64,000 bases of DNA, from positions 56,964,205-57,028,204 of the forward strand of contig CM055103.1 in assembly GCA_029204225.1 (NCBI GenBank). Reading direction: 5' to 3'. The notes beneath the pieces are model-generated. The model searched no databases, had not been told where the DNA came from, and saw nothing but the letters and a program-made list of their open reading frames with translations. Shown here one piece after another: positions 45,029-53,928 of this stretch. The position numbers were made by a program, and so were the translations under genes. Every line of letters starts with the position of its first letter. Within the stretch, counting starts at the first letter, position 1. This stretch comes from Diphasiastrum complanatum (taxonomy: Eukaryota; Streptophyta; Lycopodiopsida; Lycopodiales; Lycopodiaceae).

Positions 45029-45610
45029 ATGTTTGAGCATTTTCATGTGGATGTGTGCAAATTGTCAAGATATGGTAAAACTAGCTACATTGGTGAGCAT
45101 CATTTTGATGTTGGATTTGTACTAGCATTCTTGGTTGGTTTTGCTTATGGAAATGAAGCTATTGGAGCTTCATTATGTCACTCATTCATGGCCAAGTCAT
45201 CAAGTGATGATAGCATCTTGTGGCAAGATGAAGATGGAGGCTCATTCATAAAGTTTCATGGTGGATACATGGTAAGAAAGGACAAAGAGGGAAGATATAA
45301 GCAAGCGATGATTTATCACTCACATTTATTGTTTATTTGCTGTAATTTTTCGGAGAATTCAAAGTTGATATTATGGATGAATCATCTCATTTACATTCTA
45401 TGTGATTCTTCATGTCATATTGAGGTGGCATATCACTTTGTGAGGGAGCAAGTCATAGCAAAGGAGGTGGAGCTTCAATATGTATCCTCAAGGGAATGTG
45501 TAGCTGATATCTTCACCACAGAATTGGGAAAGGACTTTTTCATGAAGCATAGGACTTCTCTTGGAGTGTTTTTAAAGTTTAGGCTTAAAGTAGTTGAAGA
45601 GGGAGTGTGA
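45029..45610 (+). pseudogene. Copia-C novel segment plus RNase H tail
   Basis: Open frame of 193 codons. The first about 110 residues (SYIGEHHFDVGFVLAFLVGF, SLCHSFMAKSSSDDSILWQD) resemble nothing I know and occupy the place of RT. From about residue 130 it becomes the conserved end of Copia RNase H (HIEVAYHFVREQVIAKEVEL, SSRECVADIFT). The stop TGA is formed by the first bases of the 3' LTR. Confidence 0.65.
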
Positions 45611-45935
45611 AAGGTTTCAACTAGTTTTGCTATTTTGGTCAAATTTATATACTTGGCAACTGAGGCCAATTTTCATATTAGACTTAGAGTTTGAATTTTC
45701 AAAGTTATATTAGTCTAAAAGCATCCAAATAAACACTTTTAGGAAGTGTGGGAAACTATAGAATACGAATTTTGGAGAGAGCAATTTGAGTAGTACATAC
45801 ATTGAATCTAGTCACAAAAATAGTACGGTTTAAATTATGGAGGGAAACCAAAGTTTGAATTTAGGTTTGGACCTGTTATGAAAGGATGTAACTCATGGGA
45901 AGAGAAGACATTCTCTCTCTCTCTTATCTCATTCT
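45606..45935 (+). repeat. 3' LTR of Copia-C, truncated
   Basis: Starts TGTGAAAGGTTTCAAC after a GAAGAGGGAG purine tract. Shared blocks with the 5' LTR include TGAGGCCAA, TTAGACTTAGAG, GTGTGGGAAA and TTCTCTCTCTCT. The match stops near 45935, so the last 120 bp or so are missing. Confidence 0.75.
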
Positions 45936-45995
45936 CGAGGAAGTTCCGAAAAGGTCTTCCTCCTTACCTGTTTTCTCTGGATACATTGACTTGAG

Positions 45996-48120
45996 CTAGA
46001 TGATGTAACTATTTTTTTGAGATGTTCCACCATGTTGTGTATTTCGATGAAATGTTGGTTTGGCTTGCCAATGCAATTTCTCCATTCCTTGGGATGACCA
46101 AATACTTAGAGTATCGTAAGCTTTTGCAAAAAATGATGCATGATGTCGTAAAATGTGTTGCAATATCAGAGATACAAATATTGTCATATTAATCATTTTA
46201 AATTTAGCATATGTGCAATGAGATTATAAATCGAAGAGTTAGTTACATTGAAAAGAGATTTACCATATAATGCGTAATATGATCTTCACCCCAGGCGTCT
46301 TTAACTGCATCCACAAACTCAATTGTTGATTTCAACTTTTTTAATCCTCGTTGTTCCTTTTTCTTCAAAATCCTTTGTGGCATTGAGTACATCTATCCAA
46401 ATTGAGTATTGGATTTTAGTTGGTTTTCCGGAATGATTCGATAAGAAACGACGAGCTTTGGATGCTCCTATACTTGGTTTGCATGGGATGTTTCCCGTTT
46501 TTCTTGAAAGCTTCTCGTCCTTTTGTATTTTAGCATGTCCTTTATGAAGTCCCACTTTTGATAAAACTTCTTCCAATCGAGCTTTTGCATTTTTGGCTAA
46601 TGACTCTGGCTTAGTATTCCAAGCAAACCAAATATGAAGGTATATCAATTTTTTGATAATTCTAACCTCTCCATGTAGTGTACAAATGTGAACATTTTTA
46701 AGCGGAATCGATAATACTGGTTTCCAAGTCGGATCTTCTATATCCCTTGAAACTCTCATGCTCTTCGACATGTCATGTGTAGTTTTCATGCAATAGAGGC
46801 ATGGATGTTTTGAATTTGCTCCATGTGAGACGTTGAACATGCACTTCAACGACTTCAGGTCTCTAGCCAAATGCCATTCCACCTTAAAGTCACCTATTCC
46901 AAGAACATTGAGTGGTGTGTCACTCATATGATTCTTAATTATCTCTTGATATTCTGTTCTACTAAAAATCCAAAATAGAATGTCATGATCTTCTTTTAAA
47001 ACTTGTTTGAAACACAAAATCATGAACTTTTTTAGGAGAATTGAACTCAGACCTATAATAACAAAACAATATTAGCTTAAAACACAAAACCATTAATTCT
47101 CGAAATGAATTAGTTGCTAGTACTCAATAGAATAGATTTAAACCTGGAAGGCTGCCAACCACCAAATATTATTTTCGGACTGCACACTGAAATCAAGACT
47201 CTCCGAGTTTATCGTATTGCTTAATCCTCTCTAATCTGATTTGAAAGGGCCGAGATGCTCCTTGTATCAATTTTTGGTCAATGATCTTGTCGACTTCGCC
47301 CATAAGGGCCTCTACAATCTTGGACTTGATTCGAGAATATCGTTGACTTCCAAGTAGACTCGTCATTGACTTGGCTGTAAGTATTGCACTCAAAGACTTT
47401 CCAATCATGTCCTTGTCTTTCAGATTTTCATTGGTGACTAAAGCTGATCTGCAAAAGAAAAATAAGATTTAGAAAAAAAAACAATTCACAACCATTGAGT
47501 GCTAGATGAAACAAAACACATGAATAGTTTAAAACATAAGTTTACTTGAAAGCATATATTCTTTTTTTCCATTGACCCCCACTTGTTGAAAGCTTGTCAG
47601 TACTTCTTAAAATAACTCTTTTCACTTATTGTTCAGTATTTTCTTCCGTAATGTATTTAGTTCTACATTTATTTGACAATATGAGGTACGCAATATTTGC
47701 ACAATTAGTTTCATATTGTCGCTTTCTTGGTTAAGGTTTAATATAATATCTTGCAAACAAGAATTATCTATCTTCAAGATTTCATTCTCTTCTTTTGTTT
47801 GCAAAAAAATGGTTTCTTTTTCTCGGTAGTCAGTAAGCAAACCATTCAGCATATTTTCCAAACAATGGATTTTTTTCATTGAATTACTAATGCCATAACT
47901 TTTCAATCTTTCAGAATAACCAAATAGACCATTGTGTCCTTCACACAAAAACAGTATGAGTTGTGTGACCGATCTAAAATTTGGATGTTGCATTAAGCTT
48001 GGATCGATTGGATACAAACTTCCATCAACCCATAAATCACAATGTTTCTTGTCTTCCGTCCTTTGGTGAGCTAATAAGGTGGATTCTTTCAGATTTTTTC
48101 TCGATAGTGGAGCATATTAT
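45996..48120 (-). pseudogene. Intron-containing transposase-like gene
   Basis: Exons in order on the minus strand. About 48090-47626 reads CDLWVDGSLYPIDPSLMQHP and then a coiled coil (residues about 60-120). The intron 47625-47449 has GT-AG ends and a phase that fits. 47448-47144 reads SALVTNENLKDKDMIGKSL, MGEVDKIIDQKLIQGAS and, after a one-base shift, LDFSVQSENNIWWLAAFQ. A second intron ends at TTATTATAG, with 47052-46264 following: ILFWIFSRTEYQEIIKN, LGIGDFKVEWHLARDLKSLK, GANSKHPCLYC, HICTLHGEVRIIKKL and EFVDAVKDAWGEDHI. A last block 46196-45996 has SQGMEKLHWQAKPTFHRNTQ. The order of a core, a CxxC pair and a SQG end resembles large repetitive transposase-like families, which I cannot name with certainty. 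Frame breaks suggest decay. Confidence 0.5.
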
Positions 48121-48252
48121 GTGGGAAGATCAATATGGAGATGATATTTAGACATCTTAATAATCGATAGATTAATCTAGTAGAAAACCAACTTGTTATA
48201 TATCTTGTAAGCTATTAAAACTCGTTTAATTTTAAAAAAAATATTTAATTGG

Positions 48253-48441
48253 AAAAGTTTGAAATGACCTTGGCGCTCTTTTTGATCCATCACACTCCAT
48301 GTTTCTTGCCTTATATGCAAAATCAAAGCTTTGCAGTTATGAGCAAAATAAGCAAAATATTTTTTCAATAGATGTGTGTTGAAATTGCAAAAGTTTGAAA
48401 TAATCTTGCCGCTCCATTTGATCCAACACACTCCGTATTTT
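48253..48441 (-). repeat. Tandem duplication, 136-bp offset
   Basis: A segment of about 55 bp (AAAAGTTTGAAAT ... CTCCATGTTTC) at 48253 recurs at 48389 with several changes. On the minus strand both copies encode similar text (SVMDQKERQGHFKLF and SVLDQMERQDYFKLL), so it may be a duplicated exon at the 5' side of the transposase-like gene. Confidence 0.6.
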
Positions 48442-48599
48442 CATAATTGCAAAAATTTAGATTCACGTCACGCGTTGCGGCTACCCAACTTCTAGTTAAC
48501 TACATATGTTACTAGTGAGGTCAAGTCATCGGAGCTGTGCGGGCAGACCAAAAACTCGATCGGAGTTTTAAAATCTGACGATTTTCTCTCTCTTACGTG

Positions 48600-48756
48600 G
48601 CATTTCTTAGACAGCCCTTTTGGGCCTTGGAACTCCTCTAATGGTGATAAAAGGTGATCTACATGGCCAATGATGGTGATTGTGCAACCAAAGGGATTCG
48701 TAGAATTCCTATTTCTCTCTCTACTAAAGTTCAAGAATGTTGTGGAATGTCAATTC
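48600..48756 (+). pseudogene. Copia-C-type protease fragment
   Basis: The plus strand reads YMANDGDCATKGIRRIPISL, as in the protease region at 9240-9165 (minus) and 42350-42400. It is cut at 48756 by the Copia-A LTR, so it is the insertion target of copy 3. Confidence 0.6.
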
Positions 48757-49367
48757 TGTTGAATTCACATGTGTGGGACGCCCTACACATGTACTTTTGA
48801 TCTCCTAAGCCCAATAATACCATAAAGATCAGACTAGCATTGATTGACAATAAGCAAGCTGATCATACAAGAAATATTATTGTATTACAAGCAAGATCTG
48901 TCAACAAAACATGAAACTAAGCACAATAAATGCCTCAACTCAGCTAGAGAGAGAAAATGAAAGTGCAAACTTGAGTAACGAGAGAGGACACAAAGAGCTT
49001 AGTCTCCAAATTTGCATTACACACAAATTTCATCATCTTCTCAATGAGAGTACATCACATATATATAGATCCATGGACTCTTCTCCTACTTTGAGTTGAA
49101 TTGGAGTTATGAATCCACCTCTCAAGCTATCTAGACTTATTCAAGCCACCTCACCATGTCTAATTGGGCCACCTAGTCTTTTCATGCATTAAATGTGGTG
49201 CAAAGTACAAATGGCAATTCCTATGGTAGCTCAAGTTTCTACTTCTCCCTACCTTGAATATTTTTTTCTAAGATGGGTCTTTACTAAGCCAAAAGAGCTC
49301 AATTCATCTTTGGCATTTTTAGGACCCCTACTTACAACATTAGATAGATTTTTCCAATATTTTGACA
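48757..49367 (-). repeat. 3' LTR of Copia-A copy 3
   Basis: 611 bp. The minus strand starts TGTCAAAATATTGG and ends GTGAATTCAACA. It aligns with the Copia-A LTRs, including the shared AGGGGTC block near its start and CACATGTGTG near its end (a one-base change of the ACACGTGT palindrome). It is more diverged than copies 1 and 2 are from each other. Confidence 0.75.
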
Positions 49368-49385
49368 CTACTCCTAAAAATGTAT

Positions 49386-50126
49386 CTAATATGGATCAAG
49401 CATCGATCTTGAGATAAGACCAAGATTAGATCTATGCTTTGAGAAGGCACTTTTGCAAAGTGGCTTTGTGAGAAGATCAGCAATACATGAAGATGTGTCG
49501 ACATGTTCCAAGTTAATTTCACTTCCAATGAGCTTTTCCCTTACGAAATGGTGTGCCACTTCTATATGCTTGCTTCTTGCATGAAAAATAGAATTGTTTG
49601 CAAGATCTTGGGCCGATATGTTGTCACATTTGATCAAGGGAAGATCATCTTCTTTGATGCACTTTAGCTCCATGATTAACCTCTTGATCCAAAGCACCTC
49701 TTTAGTTGTTGTAGTGAGTGCTTTGTACTCGGCCTCACAAGAAGATAGAGATATGGTATCTTGCTTCTTTGAAAGCCAAGACACAAGATTACCTCCAAGA
49801 AAGATAGTATATGCATTAATGGACTTCCGATCCATTTTATCACTTGAAAAATCGGAATCCGAATAGCCAATAATGGTTAGATCTTCATTCTTGTACAATA
49901 AACCAAAATCTTGAGTAGAAGATACATATCTTAGTACTCTCTTGGCCATCTTCCAATGTTGGATCTTAGGATCTTGCATGAATTGACTCAATTTGTGCAC
50001 ACAATAGCTCAAATCGGGTCTAGTGATAGTAAGCCAAATTAAAGAGCCTATAAGACTTCTATAAAGTGTGATGTCCTCGAAGGATATTTCATCACCTTTA
50101 ATAGGATCTTTTACATGTTGCTCCAT
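49386..50126 (-). pseudogene. Copia-A copy 3 RNase H
   Basis: Open frame of 246 codons covering the end of RT and all of RNase H: MEQHVKDPIKGDEISF, SLIWLTITRPDLSYCVHKL, GYSDSDFSSDKMDRKS, SLSSCEAEYKALTTTTKE, IKCDNISAQ, HARSKHIEVAHHFVREKL and SSCIADLLTKPL. Catalytic acids are visible and the frame is intact, and it holds the C-terminal part lost from copy 2. The element is cut off at 50126, with all upstream pol and gag missing. Confidence 0.85.
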
Positions 50127-51015
50127 GGGATAGAATATTCCATATGCTTAACAAACATAATTGCAATTTACATAACAGATCACATATTGCTAATCCATTG
50201 AAAAACATGGAGAAGCTATTGCTCAAAGTGGTTGAAAAACACCATTAAAGCTATATATATTATATAATTCCAAAACCACATACATTATCATGACAAAACC
50301 ATTGAAAAAGATGGTCCTGATTTCGTAATTAGATCATGGCAATTGCATACATGAATGAATTATAGTAAGTATGAATGCCAATGATTTCTTGTGAATGGTG
50401 TGCATCTTAAATATAAGTAAGGAAAGTATGAAATTTACTGATGTGTAATTGGAGATCATACTAAATATTTCAAAAAAAAATTGAATGATAATGGAAATGA
50501 TTTCATACAATACACCAAATTGAACTCTAATTGTGATCTATCAACTTCTAAAGCAACATCATATGTATCTTAATTAGATCATGATAAAATATTTGTATAC
50601 AAAGTTTGCTTGATTGGAGAGAATATGAGGATTAGTAAATGGAAAACATTTATATCATTGAAAAGAATATTTGAGATGGATTACTTATGAGGTGAATGGG
50701 TTCAAACTTATGTTACCTTCTAGTATATTCTATGGCAATATCCGAACTAGAAACCCAATGACTGGCTTCATAATCATACCAAAACCCCGCTATAGTGTTA
50801 TGAACACTATTAAGCAACACACAAAACGTACCACGTATTATGGCGACCACGATGGGATTTAGATCCATGAAAGCTAGATACTCTAGTGGTATCCTAGTTC
50901 ATATTGCCATAGAAGTATAGAAAATGCTTAAATGATAATCATTTGGAGTGACTCAAAGAAGAATTCAAAGATGAATAGTTCAATAAGATAAAGATGATTT
51001 TTTTTTTTCTATAAA
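50127..51015. other. AT-rich DNA, no gene recognised
   Basis: About 890 very AT-rich bases between the Copia-A truncation and a Gypsy fragment. The ORF at 50671-50862 has no recognisable domain. This may be leader or LTR of Gypsy-D or of another element, but no matching LTR is visible. Confidence 0.4.
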
Positions 51016-51200
51016 AGATGTTCATGAAGTAAGAGTGTTTCTAGGATTATGTGGTTACTATAGAAGATTTATACGGAATTATGATCAAATATCTACACCC
51101 TTATATAATCTTCTTAAGAAAGAAGTTACTTTTAATTGGTCATCTATATAAGAAAAATTCTTTCAAGATCTCAATTATTGTTTGATGTTATTATGAATCA
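51016..51200 (+). pseudogene. Gypsy RT connection fragment
   Basis: One frame reads DVHEVRVFLGLCGYYRRFIR then PLYNLLKKEVTFNWSS, the classic segment joining Gypsy RT to RNase H. It then stops. No catalytic RT or RNase H text flanks it. It resembles but is not a copy of the same segment in Gypsy-D at 57890-58010, so it comes from another Gypsy or an older duplicate. Confidence 0.7.
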
Positions 51201-51244
51201 AGACTAATCATAAGATAAAGAAAAAACAAAACAAAAGGTCCTGT

Positions 51245-51409
51245 ATGAATAAAAAAGTATCATTTAAACAGGTGCCTTCAGCCCTAATTGTTCATAATTG
51301 GAGAGTTAGAGCAGTGGTGGTTATAGAAAAGCTATCCTTGCTTAGAGACTCTGAAATAGAATTAGAATTTTTGGATATATTAGTCGAATATTTAACTTAT
51401 CTAGAATAA
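51245..51409 (+). CDS. Small ORF, 54 residues, unknown
   Basis: ATG to TAA frame starting MNKKVSFKQVPSALIVHNW, rich in hydrophobic residues and with an acidic C-terminus (ELEFLDILVEYLTYLE). No family recognised. It is listed because it is the first member of a row of ATG-started ORFs on one strand before gag. On its own it could be chance. Confidence 0.3.
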   Translation: MNKKVSFKQVPSALIVHNWRVRAVVVIEKLSLLRDSEIELEFLDILVEYLTYLE

Positions 51410-51664
51410 CCTACATGTCCGTTCTTCCAAAAAGTCATAGAGTACCTAGAGATTATATATGACTAGTTTATTATTTAACCCTTTGTGAAGAAACATATAA
51501 TACATGATTATATAGGTCCATGTTCAATATTGTCTTTGCTTAATAATGGACAATATGACTGAAAATAATCAGTATTGAGATGCATATGAATACTCTAGTT
51601 AAAGTGAAATAAGTCTAGATCGTCAATTCATATTACAAAAAAAAAAAAATTATACAAATCATGA

Positions 51665-51916
51665 ATGGAGATAGCATCCACTGATGAGGATATAATAGTG
51701 ACTATACATTGTTGGAATATTTGGCAAATTTCTGAATCTGATCAGCAATCTATACTATCATATATATCAGAATTATATAACCAAGAATCCATAATCCACA
51801 TATGTCTCAATACTACCTATACATTAGATGGACAATCTTGGGTTCTTGTAGACTCTGAGGTACGAGAAGAAATAGAAGATAATCTACTTAGTGGAAGTTA
51901 CTCTAGTATCACTTAG
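51665..51916 (+). CDS. ORF-a1, 83 residues, paralogue of ORF-a2
   Basis: Starts at ATG 51665. From about residue 10 it aligns without gaps with ORF-a2 at 52708: I count 33 identities in 69 positions, including C, W, SES, LDGQSW/LNGICW, VDSE, EIE/TIE and SGSYS. The kept frame over a diverged pair suggests both were once translated under selection. Short, acidic, with no signal or membrane segment. Function unknown and no family recognised. Confidence 0.5.
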   Translation: MEIASTDEDIIVTIHCWNIWQISESDQQSILSYISELYNQESIIHICLNTTYTLDGQSWVLVDSEVREEIEDNLLSGSYSSIT

Positions 51917-52010
51917 AGTATCTACAAGGTATACTAAGAGTGATATTTATAGAAGACAGAATACAAGATATCCATCCGACCTTTGTCCATAATGAATAAT
52001 ACTACTAAAG

Positions 52011-52727
52011 ATGATCAATGATAGTCTACATTATAGAAGGGAAGGTAATTTGTACCATTATGATATAGAGTGGATTCTTAGTGTCTTATTTCCTTATAAA
52101 ATAGAATTATGTTGGTGATATAACCTTCGTGAAAATATTACCAATCTACCTAAGGGTTGAAAGTACTACTTATTACATGCCAATACAGGAGTGAGATATA
52201 TTGTTTATCCTATAGAACCACCATATAGTCTTTCTTATATCTCCTTGGTACCACCTAATCCCTATAGAGAAGATTATTATACTAAAACCAACGATTATAG
52301 ATGGGAAGCTAATCTGTTAAATAAAACAACAATAGTAGATTTATATAGATATGCATACCCTTATGGTCAAGCAGGGAGATCTGCGTTATCTTTTTTTATT
52401 GTGTTAAAGAAACGACTTAAAATATATCAAAAGGAAGAGAAAATTGACGAATCTAAAATTCCATATCATGAACATCTCGAGTGGAATAGACCTTGTGAGG
52501 TATTATATAGAGGAAACTGTATATGGTATGAATCTCCTAAGGAAACCTCACATGGAATAGGTGAAATAAGAGTAACTCAAACCAATCCTCAAGGAAACTT
52601 AGTAAGGAAATATGAAGTATTAATCAAGGGAATTTGGCATTCTTATCGACAAACTTGGGAACAAAGTGAATCTAGACCTGTTTACAAGATAGTGAAAGTA
52701 ATAAAAAATGCCAGGACTAATAAATAG
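52011..52727 (+). pseudogene. ORF-b, about 238 residues, unknown, two stops
   Basis: ATG at 52011 (MINDSLHYRREGNLYHYD). Two in-frame TGA codons, at 52116 and 52158, may both have been TGG. The last 178 codons are open: PIEPPYSLSYISLVPPNPYR, NKTTIVDLYRYAYPYGQAG, LEWNRPCEVLYRGNCIWYES, then RKYEVLIKGIWHSYRQTWE and a basic C-terminus. Rich in Tyr and Trp, without membrane segments. Its 3' end overlaps the ATG of ORF-a2 by 20 bases. I do not recognise it. It is not Gag, Pol or a known env-like protein. Confidence 0.5.
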
Positions 52728-52983
52728 AGAGAGAGACAGTTATCTTGCTACTATAACTATAGATTGTTATCAATTCTGGATAAAGTCTGAATCTCAAAGA
52801 AAAGTGATATTAGAGTTTCTAACAACATTATATGAATTGGGTTTAATTGATCATACATATTTAAATATAGAATATACCTTGAATGGCATATGTTGGGCCA
52901 CTGTAGACTCTGAAATTAGTGAAACCATAGAGGAAAGTTTACCCAGTGGAAGTTATTCTATCAAGGCCCCAGAACATCTATAG
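52708..52983 (+). CDS. ORF-a2, 91 residues, paralogue of ORF-a1
   Basis: Starts at ATG 52708 inside the end of ORF-b (20-base overlap, different frame) and ends TAG at 52983. Text such as ITIDCYQFWIKSES, LYELGLIDHTYLNIEYTLNG and SEISETIEESLPSGSYS pairs with ORF-a1. Intact. Function unknown. Confidence 0.5.
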   Translation: MPGLINRERDSYLATITIDCYQFWIKSESQRKVILEFLTTLYELGLIDHTYLNIEYTLNGICWATVDSEISETIEESLPSGSYSIKAPEHL

Positions 52984-53025
52984 AAGCAATATAAGTGCTT
53001 ATTACAGAAGATATATGACTATAGT

Positions 53026-53349
53026 ATGGGACTATTTTATAGACCATCCTGGAAGAATATAGAAACAATTCAGCCTATAGTTGAAACTAATCAAGCTTTC
53101 TCTCAGAGTTGGCCCACTCTGACCACTATTCAAGAAGTACAAGGCATTTTATCCTTAACAGAGGGATGGAGTAGATTTATACCATCTTACCCTGAAATGA
53201 TAGAATCATTCAGTGAGTTGGGTAATAGCGAATACTTCTATTGGGGAGAACAAGAACAACATTTATTTAACAATCTTGTTCGATCTATGGATATTGCGGG
53301 AAATATATTGATAGATATTTTCAATGATATCTATATAGATGATGATTAA
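53026..53349 (+). CDS. ORF-c, 107 residues, stand-alone RT-connection-like protein
   Basis: ATG at 53026. The middle reads WPTLTTIQEVQGILSLTEGW then SRFIPSYPEMIESFSEL and YFYWGEQEQHLFNNLV. It follows the order of the Gypsy RT connection segment (WPTPTTxxEVRSFLGL, YRRFIPxF, W-x-E-xx-xx-F) but lacks the rest of RT and RNase H and has its own start and stop. An acidic tail (DIFNDIYIDDD) ends it. It is either a captured and diverged domain or a chance-kept relic. The fragment at 51016 is a less diverged version of the same segment. Confidence 0.5.
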   Translation: MGLFYRPSWKNIETIQPIVETNQAFSQSWPTLTTIQEVQGILSLTEGWSRFIPSYPEMIESFSELGNSEYFYWGEQEQHLFNNLVRSMDIAGNILIDIFNDIYIDDD

Positions 53350-53380
53350 AGATCTCTATGTTAGAGATTGCTTGTGATGA

Positions 53381-53629
53381 ATGACTTCAACCCATAGACC
53401 ATTACAACTTTACTTGAGAATATGCTTTCCTTCAGCAGAAATCTCTTTTTATTCTCAGGAGTTATTTAATATAAGAGCTAATTCTATGCATCTTGGTGAT
53501 CCAAGAGAGTTTGATCTAAAACTTACCTTTTTCTTTGAAACAAGAACTTTTTGCATAATAGCTCAAATATACATGTTCGGTACTTGGCATACCTCAGAAT
53601 TTCAGGAATTTAGTAGTTACAATCTATAA
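53381..53629 (+). CDS. ORF-d, 82 residues, unknown
   Basis: ATG at 53381, 31 bases after the stop of ORF-c. Reads MTSTHRPLQLYLRICFPSAE, then FDLKLTFFFETRTFCIIAQI. No family recognised. It is supported only by its place in the row of ATG-started ORFs and by being intact. Confidence 0.3.
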   Translation: MTSTHRPLQLYLRICFPSAEISFYSQELFNIRANSMHLGDPREFDLKLTFFFETRTFCIIAQIYMFGTWHTSEFQEFSSYNL

Positions 53630-53928
53630 ACATTAGTAAGTCAATGAACAAAAAAGGTGGAATTTTTAAAATTGACTATACTATGATAAAAATGTTGTGA
53701 TGATGTTGGACGAATGATATTAAGTGATAATATTGGTGAATTCTTGGAAGGAACTTTCTTATGATGATTGAGTAGAGCAGAATCTAGTAATCAGTGATGC
53801 TGATTAATGTATAGTGTTGGACAAAGAGGTGTAGGTGTGAAGCCTAGCCCCACCATCCTAACCTTGAGGTATTATTTTGAAGTAGACAGGAAGTCACTCA
53901 AAGTAAACCACATGAATGTCTTGAATGA
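53630..53928 (+). other. Spacer before Gypsy-D gag
   Basis: About 300 bp without a gene. No clear primer-binding site or LTR end is visible directly before gag, so the 5' end of Gypsy-D is not defined here. Confidence 0.45.

Larger units (their letters stand above)
40217..45935 (+). mobile_element. Copia-C element lacking reverse transcriptase
   Basis: LTRs at 40217-40666 and 45606-45935, gag-protease 41462-42454, foreign-looking DNA 42780-44098, integrase C-terminus 44099-44953 and RNase H tail 45380-45610. The two LTRs share phrases throughout but are far more diverged than those of Copia-A copy 2, so this is an old insertion. No RT motif lies between the integrase connector and the RNase H end. 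Confidence 0.75.

Noticed and set aside
51016-53629. Endogenous plant pararetrovirus as source of the small ORFs
   Set aside because: Considered because small ORFs precede a polymerase, but no movement-protein or coat-protein text is visible and the downstream element has an integrase, which such viruses lack.
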